Shown piece by piece: positions 1-6,977 of a DNA stretch of 52,909 bases. The translations under genes and the position numbers were made by a program. Location of the stretch: the NCBI GenBank assembly GCA_029563035.1, contig JAKQTP010000129.1, forward strand, positions 1 through 52,909, read 5' to 3'. Below the pieces are notes generated by a model that searched no databases, had not been told where the DNA came from, and was given only the letters and a program-made list of their open reading frames with translations. The number at the start of each line of letters is the position of its first letter. The first letter of the stretch is position 1. This DNA comes from an archaeon. GTDB lineage: Archaea > Iainarchaeota > Iainarchaeia > CSSED10-239.

Positions 1-114
1 AACAAAATTAAACCATATGTAAAATGTACTATCGGACGTCTTTGGGCGAAAGATAGAGATACACTAGTTAGGATTTACAAAAAGCTTATTGAAAGGGGTG
101 TACTAAATGAATAA
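1..114 (+). CDS. 3' part of small hypothetical protein (copy of 52733-52882)
   Basis: The reading frame is open from base 1 to TAA at 112-114 and gives the C-terminal 37 residues of the 49-aa protein encoded whole at 52733-52882. It is truncated only because the circular sequence was cut here. It is basic and lysine/arginine-rich. The next gene's ATG (107-109) overlaps its end, which indicates translational coupling across the assembly join. Confidence 0.75.
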   Translation, partial: NKIKPYVKCTIGRLWAKDRDTLVRIYKKLIERGVLNE

Positions 115-141
115 AACATTAAAATTAAAACAAACAAAAGA
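1..141. repeat. Left copy of 141-bp terminal direct repeat
   Basis: Bases 1-141 are identical to 52769-52909. The repeat cuts through a gene that is whole at the right end, so it reads as the overlap of a circular assembly. A length of 141 equals a common maximum k-mer of metagenome assemblers, which favours an assembly overlap over a biological terminal repeat. Confidence 0.95.
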
Positions 142-235
142 GAATAAACAAAAGTTTTGGTCGCCGTTATTGGATTTATTGAAAATTACTACACCCGTGA
201 CAAGAGTTGCAAATATAATAAAATTTGTGGGGTAA
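107..235 (+). CDS. Small basic hypothetical protein, 42 aa
   Basis: ATG at 107 is preceded by the ribosome binding site AAAGGGG at 92-98 and overlaps the stop of the previous small gene. The product is short and lysine-rich at the N terminus (several K/Q in the first 16 residues), with a hydrophobic second half containing LLDLLKITT and VANIIKF. There is no recognisable family. Its position in a tightly packed run of short genes with overlapping stops and starts is the main support. Confidence 0.5.
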   Translation: MNKTLKLKQTKENKQKFWSPLLDLLKITTPVTRVANIIKFVG

Positions 236-239
236 AAAA

Positions 240-542
240 ATGAAAAAACCAAAATACAGCGTAACAATTAGAGAGATATGCCCATATAATTTCAACCGTA
301 TTAGTAACTGTGAGGAGGTATGGTATCAAGGCATAGAAATTCATTGGTCTTGTGAACACATAGGGTATGGTGTATTAACTATTGAAATTACTAAAGATGG
401 AAAATATGAGTTTGACACTGAAAATATGGGTTTAGAGTTTACTAGTGCTGTTCTTAAAGCATTAGAGAAGTATTTGTTGAAAAAGGCAAAAGACTATTTT
501 GCAGCAGGGCATATTATACATAACTATCCTGCAACGTTATAA
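240..542 (+). CDS. Hypothetical protein, 100 aa
   Basis: I chose ATG 240 over the upstream TTG at 225 because GGGG (229-232) lies at the right distance. The product has an aromatic, cysteine-containing first half (EICPYNF, WYQGIEIHWSCEHIGYG) and an amphipathic helical end (SAVLKALEKYLLKKAKDYF). No family is recognised. It is the last gene of the small-gene run that begins near 50 kb; a T-rich stretch follows the stop. Confidence 0.6.
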   Translation: MKKPKYSVTIREICPYNFNRISNCEEVWYQGIEIHWSCEHIGYGVLTIEITKDGKYEFDTENMGLEFTSAVLKALEKYLLKKAKDYFAAGHIIHNYPATL

Positions 543-844
543 AAAAATATTGCTTCATCAAAGTTTAATTTTTTTTCCTTTTTTTTGTTTGTGTATTTTG
601 TTGTTTTCTTTTATATAAATTTAATATAAAATTATCCTTTCCAAATCCCCTTACAACAAAAACACACATAAAATGATGTGGTGAACTTAAACAAATCCCC
701 TTGGCATAATTGATATTGTAAAGTTCTTAAATTACTGTAAAACAGTAAGCCACTTTTATATGTCTTAAAACAGTTAACTACTGTAACTAAGACACCATCT
801 TAGTATTAATTGGGGAAAATTATTTATTTTGTGAAAGAAAAAAT
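543..844 (+). promoter_or_regulatory. 302-base control region upstream of the ubiquitin-like cassette
   Basis: There is no credible gene here. It holds T-rich runs (570-610), a weak -10-like TATAAA at 625-630, and an 11-bp direct repeat CAAATCCCCTT at 642-652 and 692-702. A perfect 7-bp inverted repeat follows (TTACTGT/ACAGTAA, 732-748). A hairpin at 762-793 (GTCTTA/TAAGAC enclosing ACAGT/ACTGT) re-uses the same ACTGT core. The repeated half-site suggests a repressor or activator controlling the 845-7.2 kb operon; this is inference. I could not define a convincing -35/-10 pair. Confidence 0.5.
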
Positions 845-1123
845 ATGACATACTTAATATCTTTAGAAACTACTTTAACTGATATTACATTTCATATTGT
901 ATCTTTAAATGCACTTAATCGAACTTACACATTCAAAGCAGGTTCAATTAATACTACAAAAGATTTACAAAATATTCGTGAATGGATACTTTGTAATAAT
1001 TACAAGGATATGGTTAACTATTTCAAAGGAAAAGTTAATCTTACCAAAGCTAGGGTTACATTTTCATATGGACCAAATATCAGACAATTGATTAAATTAA
1101 AAAAAACCACAGGAGGAAAATAA
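845..1123 (+). CDS. Hypothetical protein, first gene of the ubiquitin-like cassette
   Basis: This 92-aa protein starts at ATG 845 behind a weak GAAAG site. It stops one base before the next gene's ATG, so it is co-translated with the cassette. Its composition is beta-rich (LISLETTLTDITFHIVSL at the N terminus). The C terminus is basic and ends KKTTGGK, a Gly-Gly followed by one residue, which is how precursors of ubiquitin-like modifiers often end. I do not recognise a beta-grasp fold in it, so a modifier role is only a possibility; an accessory factor of the cassette is as likely. Confidence 0.7.
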   Translation: MTYLISLETTLTDITFHIVSLNALNRTYTFKAGSINTTKDLQNIREWILCNNYKDMVNYFKGKVNLTKARVTFSYGPNIRQLIKLKKTTGGK

Positions 1124-1124
1124 C

Positions 1125-1547
1125 ATGGTAAAAGTATCAATCGTAATCAATACCAATGAAACATTTTTAACAATATCTACTGATTTAACAGCAGAAAAAA
1201 TTCGTTTAATCCAAACTCTAGACAAATCAAAATTAAGTCTATACAAAAAAGATGAAATTTCAGGAGTTACCCATGAAGAATTCAAAATATCTCTAAATGA
1301 AAAACCATCAGCATCAGCCTTTGGAGTAACTCTTCCAAACGCTAAAGGAAAAATTCACTTTAACGTTCCAGTAGAAAAACAAGATATCTATTTAACTAAA
1401 GCATTAGCAGCAAAAATCCAAGATAACCTCCAAAAGATTGAAACAGCTGTATTAACTGAATATCAAAGAGTAAAAAGTATCAATGTTGAAGTAGTGGATA
1501 ACACAAAACCAGTACCAAATGATGAAACAGATTCGGAGGTAGAATAA
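1125..1547 (+). CDS. PRTRC-cassette-associated protein (possibly protein E-like), 140 aa
   Basis: ATG 1125 has a strong AGGAGG site 8 bases upstream. The N-terminal ~50 residues look like beta strands (VSIVINTNETFLTIST). The centre is helical (IYLTKALAAKIQDNLQKIETAVLTEYQ) and the C terminus is acidic (DETDSEVE). It sits immediately before the ubiquitin-like gene with a 2-base gap. PRTRC systems contain a protein E of about this size and layout next to the ubiquitin-like protein C, so I suggest that by position; sequence similarity is too weak for a firm call. Confidence 0.65.
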   Translation: MVKVSIVINTNETFLTISTDLTAEKIRLIQTLDKSKLSLYKKDEISGVTHEEFKISLNEKPSASAFGVTLPNAKGKIHFNVPVEKQDIYLTKALAAKIQDNLQKIETAVLTEYQRVKSINVEVVDNTKPVPNDETDSEVE

Positions 1548-1549
1548 TC

Positions 1550-1786
1550 ATGATTAGAATTTTCATAGGCTCAGCAGTAGATCCAAAAGAAGTTTTAGCA
1601 GATCCAAACGCAAAATTAAAAGATGTTTTTCAAACCGAAAATGTTAGAATCCCAACAAATGCAACTATGATGCACAACACCAAAAAATTAGGCGATGAAG
1701 ATTTAAACCGAACTTTAACTGAACTATCAGTAGAACAAGACGATACAATTTCTTTAATCGAAAAACAAAACGGATCAAAGGAATAA
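1550..1786 (+). CDS. Ubiquitin-like beta-grasp protein (PRTRC protein C-like)
   Basis: The product is 78 aa, the usual size for a stand-alone ubiquitin-like protein, with GGAGG upstream. The pattern fits a beta-grasp domain: strand (MIRIFIG), ADPNAKLKDVF leading into the helix, ATMMHNTKKL strand-turn, DLNRTLTELSVEQDD and a final strand TISLIEK. The position of the LxDVF and LxELxVxxDDxISL elements matches prokaryotic ubiquitin-like proteins in E1-E2-JAB operons. The tail is NGSKE, without a Gly-Gly, so either the chemistry differs or the neighbouring protein ending GGK is the modifier. Family inferred from fold pattern and operon context. Confidence 0.75.
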   Translation: MIRIFIGSAVDPKEVLADPNAKLKDVFQTENVRIPTNATMMHNTKKLGDEDLNRTLTELSVEQDDTISLIEKQNGSKE

Positions 1787-1837
1787 AAGCAAAATGAATA
1801 ATTCCCCAATTATTTATTTTTACTTTAAGGAGAAATA

Positions 1838-3310
1838 ATGGAAACTTCAATGACATTTACTAACTTTAACAATTTTATAATTGACTTTGATAAACAATGT
1901 TTTGAGCTAGATTTATATAAAAATAATAACTTAAATGATAAGATATATTTTATACAAAGAACAGCTCATTCATTAGCAAATACTATTACTTATAGAAAAA
2001 ACTTAACTTTTGAAACTTCTCCATTTATCCAATTATTTATATATTTAACTAAAATATATTTATATAATAGTCTAAATCCAGATAAAATAATTGAAACACC
2101 AATAAATATAGACTATGGAAGCACACCAAAAAAAAGAAATACAATAATTATTAATAATGCTGAAATAACAGAAGAAAGTTATAAATTTAATTATCAAGTA
2201 ATTGCTGCAGATAATGCAGTTAGTAACTATTTAAAAAATAAAAATTATTTAAATAATTTAAAAATTGATACTACAAATAACAATAATAAAGATAAACTTA
2301 TTTATTTTAATAGATGTTTAGCATTAGATACAACAAATAATATTTTATATGCTAATATAAATGCAACAGCAGCAAAATATAAATATTATGTAGATGAAGC
2401 ATTATTAATGTTTCTGCCATATATAGAAAACAAAAAAACAATCTTTAAACATGAAGAAATTATAAATAAATATTTTGAAGATAGATTTAAAAATAATGCA
2501 TTATTATTAATCAATCACCAATTTATAAAAACTTATACATCAATCTTCCAAAACAATATTTCAATTATAGAAGAAGCAATCGAAGTACAATTAGATAAGC
2601 TTAAAGAACTATTTCGTATCCAACAAAAATTTCAAATGATTGATACAACAAAAGCAGACTCAGAAATTAATAAACAACTAACAAAATTTACTAATATTAT
2701 AGTACATTATACAAACACAATACCTATCATAAAGAATGTAAGTTATGATCCAAAACAGAAAAGTATAATTATTACAACAAAATTCTTACCTATTTATCAT
2801 TTTGATGAAATAAGCACAGAAAAAACAATTTCCGAACTATTTCATAACCAAGAAATAGAAAAAATATATAAAGATTATATTCATAATAATTCAGATTATA
2901 AAATTCTACTTCCACCAGTAAAAATTATATTTTCATTTAAAAAAGAAACAACAGGCATCTTGGCACCTATCGAAACAGCTAAACTAAATATAGGTTTTTC
3001 AAAGACACTATTAAGCAGTTACTTTACTTACCAACACCACGCTTGGTATGGCGATCTAAATAATGGAATTTATAGTGGCTGTAGAGGTTCTTATAAACCA
3101 GCATTTATAAAAGCTGAAAATTTATTCGATTTACCACTAGCTTTAGAAACAGCAATAACATTTCTTACTTCAATAAATCCACGAGATATAGCAGGTATAG
3201 ATGCTTTAAGACAATCTATTGTAATTAACAAAGATGGTGACATAATAAAAGGATTAAAAGAACAAAAAACAAACGAAAATATTCAAAAATATGAATCTTT
3301 AGATTACTAG
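1838..3310 (+). CDS. E2-like protein of the ubiquitin-like cassette (PRTRC protein B-like)
   Basis: This 490-aa protein has AAGGAG upstream and an 8-base gap to the JAB gene. The N-terminal ~370 residues are lysine/asparagine-rich and not recognisable. The C-terminal part carries QHHAWYGDLNNGIYSGCRGS around Cys415, which resembles the PRTRC protein B pattern of a G-x-C-x-G cysteine after an aromatic strand, the proposed thioester-forming site of this E2-like family. Helices with PLALETAITFLTS follow. Known PRTRC B proteins are usually shorter (about 250 aa), so the long N-terminal extension is unusual. Together with the ubiquitin-like, E1-like and JAB genes it would act as the conjugating enzyme. 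Confidence 0.75.
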   Translation: METSMTFTNFNNFIIDFDKQCFELDLYKNNNLNDKIYFIQRTAHSLANTITYRKNLTFETSPFIQLFIYLTKIYLYNSLNPDKIIETPINIDYGSTPKKRNTIIINNAEITEESYKFNYQVIAADNAVSNYLKNKNYLNNLKIDTTNNNNKDKLIYFNRCLALDTTNNILYANINATAAKYKYYVDEALLMFLPYIENKKTIFKHEEIINKYFEDRFKNNALLLINHQFIKTYTSIFQNNISIIEEAIEVQLDKLKELFRIQQKFQMIDTTKADSEINKQLTKFTNIIVHYTNTIPIIKNVSYDPKQKSIIITTKFLPIYHFDEISTEKTISELFHNQEIEKIYKDYIHNNSDYKILLPPVKIIFSFKKETTGILAPIETAKLNIGFSKTLLSSYFTYQHHAWYGDLNNGIYSGCRGSYKPAFIKAENLFDLPLALETAITFLTSINPRDIAGIDALRQSIVINKDGDIIKGLKEQKTNENIQKYESLDY

Positions 3311-3318
3311 GAGAAATT

Positions 3319-4356
3319 ATGAAATTTAAACCAATAAAAATAGAAGAAAATATCCAACCAAAAGTTATACTAACTTCAGAAACATATTATAACTTATTTC
3401 ACATGACCAAAACACCATTTGCCCAACAACAAGAATTTTGTTTTCAAGCAGAAGTTACAAGAGATAACAATATATTCTTAGTTACTAAAGTATTTATTGT
3501 CCCACAAAACAACAACTCTCCAACTCATTGTGAAACAAGTGAAGAAAAACTACAAGAATATTACTTAGAAAAATATCCAAATCCAATGGATAGGAAAAAA
3601 ATTCGCCTTCATGGACATTCCCATGTATTTATGGCAACTATACCATCAGGAACTGATGACGATGACTTAATTAATTTCTCTAACTATGTATCAGACTTTT
3701 ATATTCAATTAATTATTAACAATAAAATGTGTATAAGAGCAAATGTAATGGATATTAAAGCTAATTTAATAATTGAAGACACACCAGTATATGTAGTTAT
3801 GCAAAATAAAACAGTTCTTGACATAACTAACAAAAAAATTACAAATTTAAAATTAACAACAGATGACCTATTAAAATCTAAAATAACAAAAATAGATGAC
3901 AATATAATAAAAATAGGTGATAACTTAACTATCAATATTAAAACACTAACCACTAAAATTATCGTAAAAGATGACTTCATTTGTACAACAGAAAAAATAG
4001 ACATTACTATAATAGAAGATAAAGAATTAACAAAACAATATACAGATGATATGGACAAATATATCGAAAAACCAACCATTATACCTATGACTATCAACGA
4101 TCCAGAATGGAAATATGACCTATACAATGGAGAACTTTTTCCTAAAGAAAATAATTATGGAGAACCTTTATCAAGTAATTATAAATATGCAAAACATGTA
4201 CCATCAAAAAGAGAATTACAAACTCTTTACACGCCACTTACCTTACAACACATATGTTCAAAATGCTCAAGATCTACTATGCCAATGTACTGTAAAGACT
4301 GTTATTATAAAAACTCAAACAAAATATCAAATTCAAATAAAAAAGGACAAAAATAA
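3319..4356 (+). CDS. JAB/JAMM-family metalloprotease (PRTRC protein A-like)
   Basis: The 345-aa product contains the JAMM zinc motif H100-S-H102, then seven residues, then S110-x-x-D113 (in HGHSHVFMATIPSGTD). A candidate catalytic glutamate is E39 in the first strand (QEFCFQAEV). A central lysine/isoleucine-rich beta region follows. The C-terminal ~35 residues hold a CxxC...CxxC zinc-ribbon-like pair (ICSKCSR, CKDCYY). JAMM proteins of such cassettes are thought to trim or remove ubiquitin-like proteins. It lies between the E2-like and ThiF genes with gaps of 8 and 2 bases, so it is clearly co-translated. Confidence 0.85.
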   Translation: MKFKPIKIEENIQPKVILTSETYYNLFHMTKTPFAQQQEFCFQAEVTRDNNIFLVTKVFIVPQNNNSPTHCETSEEKLQEYYLEKYPNPMDRKKIRLHGHSHVFMATIPSGTDDDDLINFSNYVSDFYIQLIINNKMCIRANVMDIKANLIIEDTPVYVVMQNKTVLDITNKKITNLKLTTDDLLKSKITKIDDNIIKIGDNLTINIKTLTTKIIVKDDFICTTEKIDITIIEDKELTKQYTDDMDKYIEKPTIIPMTINDPEWKYDLYNGELFPKENNYGEPLSSNYKYAKHVPSKRELQTLYTPLTLQHICSKCSRSTMPMYCKDCYYKNSNKISNSNKKGQK

Positions 4357-4358
4357 AT

Positions 4359-5021
4359 ATGGATATAAATAAACATATAGAATTTTTTAATCCAACATTA
4401 GTTAAAAACAAAGAAATACACATAATTGGAGTAGGAGCAGTAGGAAGCTTTATTGCATTATTTTTAGCTAAATTAGGTATATCTTCTATACACATTTGGG
4501 ATTTTGATACTGTTGAAGAACATAATATTACAAATCAACTTTATAACTTTAAAGACTTAAATAAATTAAAAACAGAAGCCTTAAAAGAACATCTTTTAAA
4601 TAATAACCCAGACTTATTAGTTTATTGTCATGGAAAATATACAAATCAAATTTTAAGAGGAATTATATTTTTATCAGTAGATAGCGCCGAACTAAGATAT
4701 AATATTGCCTCACTAAACCAATTCAACACAGAAATAAAATTACTAATAGATACAAGAATTGGACTAGAATCAGGACAACTTTATACAATAGATTGGACAA
4801 ATTATGAAAAAATAGAAAATTATCTAAAAGCAATTAATTTTAAAGACAATGAAGTAACAACACCAGTTAGTGCTTGTGGATCAACGTTAAGTGTTAGTCC
4901 ATCAGTAGTAATTACATCATGTTACGCAGTTGCACAATTAATAAATTTCGTAAATAAACAACCTATCACACCGATTATCGTTTTTGATGCTTTTGAATTT
5001 AAAACAAGAACAATAAAATAA
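4359..5021 (+). CDS. ThiF/E1-like adenylating enzyme
   Basis: The 220-aa protein has the Rossmann nucleotide site IIGVGAVGS (G24, G26, G29) and the acidic ribose/Mg motif WDFDTVEEHNITNQ, both standard in ThiF/MoeB/E1 proteins. It also has TTPVSACGSTLS with Cys173 as candidate thioester cysteine. It is short for the family (about 250 aa), with a compact C terminus. The predicted role is ATP-dependent activation of the ubiquitin-like C terminus for transfer to the E2-like protein. It is the last protein gene before the RNA loci, and its TAA (5019-5021) lies inside the first end repeat (a1) of RNA A. Confidence 0.88.
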   Translation: MDINKHIEFFNPTLVKNKEIHIIGVGAVGSFIALFLAKLGISSIHIWDFDTVEEHNITNQLYNFKDLNKLKTEALKEHLLNNNPDLLVYCHGKYTNQILRGIIFLSVDSAELRYNIASLNQFNTEIKLLIDTRIGLESGQLYTIDWTNYEKIENYLKAINFKDNEVTTPVSACGSTLSVSPSVVITSCYAVAQLINFVNKQPITPIIVFDAFEFKTRTIK

Positions 5022-5268
5022 AATAATTCAGTGCAAACATATATTATATCTTGCATAAGCAGATATGTAGAGTACGGTAGAAAGGGGATATCTGGGGAAT
5101 CCTAACCCAGCCGTCCTTTTCCTACTCCCGAAATCACGAGTTAAATAAGTTTCAGTCATGGAAAATCACGAACTATACACATCAAACAGATCTAAATCGA
5201 TACCCCCATGATAAAGAACCTAAACATGTCAATTATACAACCTTTTCACTTAGACTAAATTATTTTAT
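5018..5268 (+). ncRNA. RNA A: retron-like msr-msd candidate
   Basis: About 251 nt between the ThiF gene and RNA B with no credible gene. End pair: 5018-5032 (ATAAAATAATTcAGT) is complementary to 5254-5268 (ACTaAATTATTTTAT) with one mismatch. After a1 come G and a GCAA/TTGC pairing. The family hairpin is 5036-5042 with 5062-5068 and a TAAGCAG sequence on its 3' side. A GC-rich hairpin at 5070-5127 pairs GTAG/CTAC, GAAAGG/CCTTTTC and CTGGG/CCCAG. The msd position is weaker: TCATGG 5156-5161 with CCATGA 5206-5211. There is a near-direct repeat AAATCACGA at 5131 and 5164. CACTTAG precedes a2. Confidence 0.7.
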
Positions 5269-5284
5269 AAACGAATACAATAAA

Positions 5285-5539
5285 ATATTAATAAAATGCA
5301 AAAATCTAAACATTTTGCACTAAGCAAATGATTATGTAAAACTAAACGGAGGAAGGTCAAACCCAGCACCAAAATTTAAATATACCGTAGCCTCAGTTTC
5401 AACCAGAACTAAGAATGGTACAACTTCAAGATCGAATACATACCAATAAACAAATACTTATCCACATTATCAGGTAGATCTGAAGACAGCCCAACTCTAC
5501 ACCTAATCCAATAACCTTCAACTAAGATTTTATTAATAT
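5285..5539 (+). ncRNA. RNA B: retron-like msr-msd candidate
   Basis: 255 nt immediately upstream of the RT. The ends are a perfect 13-bp inverted pair, ATATTAATAAAAT (5285-5297) and ATTTTATTAATAT (5527-5539). a1 is followed by G5298. The family hairpin AACATTT (5309-5315), 8-nt loop, GCAAATG (5324-5330) matches RNA D base for base in both arms; an alternative GCAAAAAT/ATTTTGC pairing overlaps it. CCAGCACC (5363-5370) is shared with RNA D. Two further hairpins follow: 5382-5419 (CTcAGTT/AACTaAG core) and the msd candidate 5424-5485 (CTTCAAGATC/GATCTGAAG plus TACC/GGTA). It ends CAACTAAG before a2; the RT ribosome binding site starts a few bases later. Confidence 0.8.
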
Positions 5540-5558
5540 CTAGAAAGGAAAAAAAATT

Positions 5559-6749
5559 ATGTTTACAACATTTATATCTAGAACAATACAAAAAAAAGAA
5601 CCAACAGAAAATAAAAAAAACACAACAATTTTTGAATTATTACTTGAACAATCAGATAATAAATCACCCACAACAATAAATGAAATATCAAATATAGATT
5701 TAGTTACTATTAATAGTAAAGAAATTTATATAACAAAAAAAATTGATATTCCAACAAGCCAAATAGATTATATATTTAACCTTAATCGTGAACAATTTAT
5801 ATACATGTTAGCATTAATGAAAAATTTTTGTGATTCCACAAATTTCTTAGAAAATAAAGAATTATTTTATACACGATTTAAAATACCAAAAAGAAGTGGA
5901 GGTTTTAGAGATTTAATTAATCCTCGAGAAGATCTAAAACATCTACAAAAAACTTTATTAGATTTCATGCAAAATAATTTAAAAATATTACCACACAATT
6001 CAGCACATGCATTTACAAAAAATAGAGATGCTGTAACCAATGCTTATACACATATAAACAGTAAATTTCTTATAACAATGGACATAAAAGATTTCTTTCC
6101 TAGCATTACAAAAGAATTATTATTGCATTCTTTAAAAAATAATGCTATACTAAGTTATCCCGAACTTTCAACTTTTCTACAATATCTAACAGAAATTGCT
6201 ACACTAGATAATGTATTACCACAAGGTAGTCCATTAAGCCCTTTTTTATCCAATATTGTTCTATATGAATTTGATTACGAATTAATTGAAGCAATGAAAA
6301 ACAACATCATTCCAAAATATACGTATTCAAGATACGCAGATGATATTTGTTTAAGTGCAAAAAAATTAAAAGATGTTCAACAAACGATTGACTATATAAA
6401 AAATTTATTAAATAACATTTCAAAAGGTCAATTAAATATTAAAGATTCAAAAACAAAAGTATTAAAAAATACAACTAGATGTTATATTACAGGAGTAAAA
6501 TTAAATAAAGATAATCATATAACATTTGGTCATGAAAAGAAAACAATTTTAAAACACGAATTATTTAATCTTATGATAGCAAAAGAACAAGGTACTGCAA
6601 CACCAGAACAAGTCAAAGAAACACTTGGAAGAATTGCATGGCTACATAGAATTGAGCCAGCATACACAGATTACTTAACTAATAAATATTTAAAACAGTT
6701 TAATTCAACTGCAATAACATTAGCAGGACACTTTAAACCTTATCTATAA
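5559..6749 (+). CDS. Retron-type reverse transcriptase
   Basis: The 396-aa product has the RT domains in order: FKIPKRSGGFRDLINP (motif 1 region, ~106-122), NAYTH at 161-165 (the NAxxH motif typical of retron RTs), MDIKDFFPSI with catalytic D174, LPQGSPLSPFLSN (~220-232), YADD at 259-262, and CYITGVKL at ~308-315, an ITG version of the retron VTG motif implicated in RNA recognition. There is a helical thumb-like end. Residues 1-100 are a variable extension. There is no protease, primase or effector fusion. AAAGGA lies 8 bases before the ATG. It is flanked by four candidate template RNAs, two on each side. I expect it to prime on these RNAs and make several different short cDNAs. Confidence 0.9.
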   Translation: MFTTFISRTIQKKEPTENKKNTTIFELLLEQSDNKSPTTINEISNIDLVTINSKEIYITKKIDIPTSQIDYIFNLNREQFIYMLALMKNFCDSTNFLENKELFYTRFKIPKRSGGFRDLINPREDLKHLQKTLLDFMQNNLKILPHNSAHAFTKNRDAVTNAYTHINSKFLITMDIKDFFPSITKELLLHSLKNNAILSYPELSTFLQYLTEIATLDNVLPQGSPLSPFLSNIVLYEFDYELIEAMKNNIIPKYTYSRYADDICLSAKKLKDVQQTIDYIKNLLNNISKGQLNIKDSKTKVLKNTTRCYITGVKLNKDNHITFGHEKKTILKHELFNLMIAKEQGTATPEQVKETLGRIAWLHRIEPAYTDYLTNKYLKQFNSTAITLAGHFKPYL

Positions 6750-6965
6750 AATATAAATATGGAGTATTTTAAAATTAATTAGTTAAAAAAAAACTACTTA
6801 ATTTAGACATTCTACAATACGTGAATGTATCATTAAGGCTGGAACGTGACTGTCGTTTTAACTCATATAGAATATACCTTCTTAGCAAGAACTTCAGCTA
6901 AATGCTTCCGTTCTTCGCAAGAAGAATATTCTATATGAGTATTAGTCCATATAAATATTTTTATA
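6745..6965 (+). ncRNA. RNA C: retron-like msr-msd candidate
   Basis: About 221 nt whose a1 (6745-6763) overlaps the RT stop codon. a1 pairs with 6946-6965: ATATGGA/TCCATAT, a 2x2 internal mismatch, then TAAAATAT-type pairing with one bulge. a1 is followed by G6764. Hairpin 1 (6770-6805) pairs AAATTA/TAATTT and TTAGTT/AACTA. The family hairpin is GACATTC (6806-6812), 8-nt loop, GTGAATGT (6821-6828). The msd candidate at 6861-6940 is a long stem: ACTCATATAGAATAT pairs perfectly with 6926-6940, CTTCTT with 6919-6924, AAGAAC with 6910-6915. It ends GTATTAG before a2. No gene is visible. Confidence 0.8.
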
Positions 6966-6977
6966 TAAACACTAAAA

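Noticed and set aside
3705..4127. 140-codon minus-strand frame inside the JAB gene
   Set aside because: Antisense of a recognised gene; its Ile/Val-rich hydrophobic look comes from the complementary strand of Asn/Asp/Lys-rich codons.
5409..5591. Minus-strand 60-codon open frame upstream of the RT
   Set aside because: No ribosome site, overlaps RNA B and RT start; a shadow frame.
5559..6749. Group II intron maturase
   Set aside because: No maturase/endonuclease domain, no domain V-like element, and the RT does not interrupt a gene.
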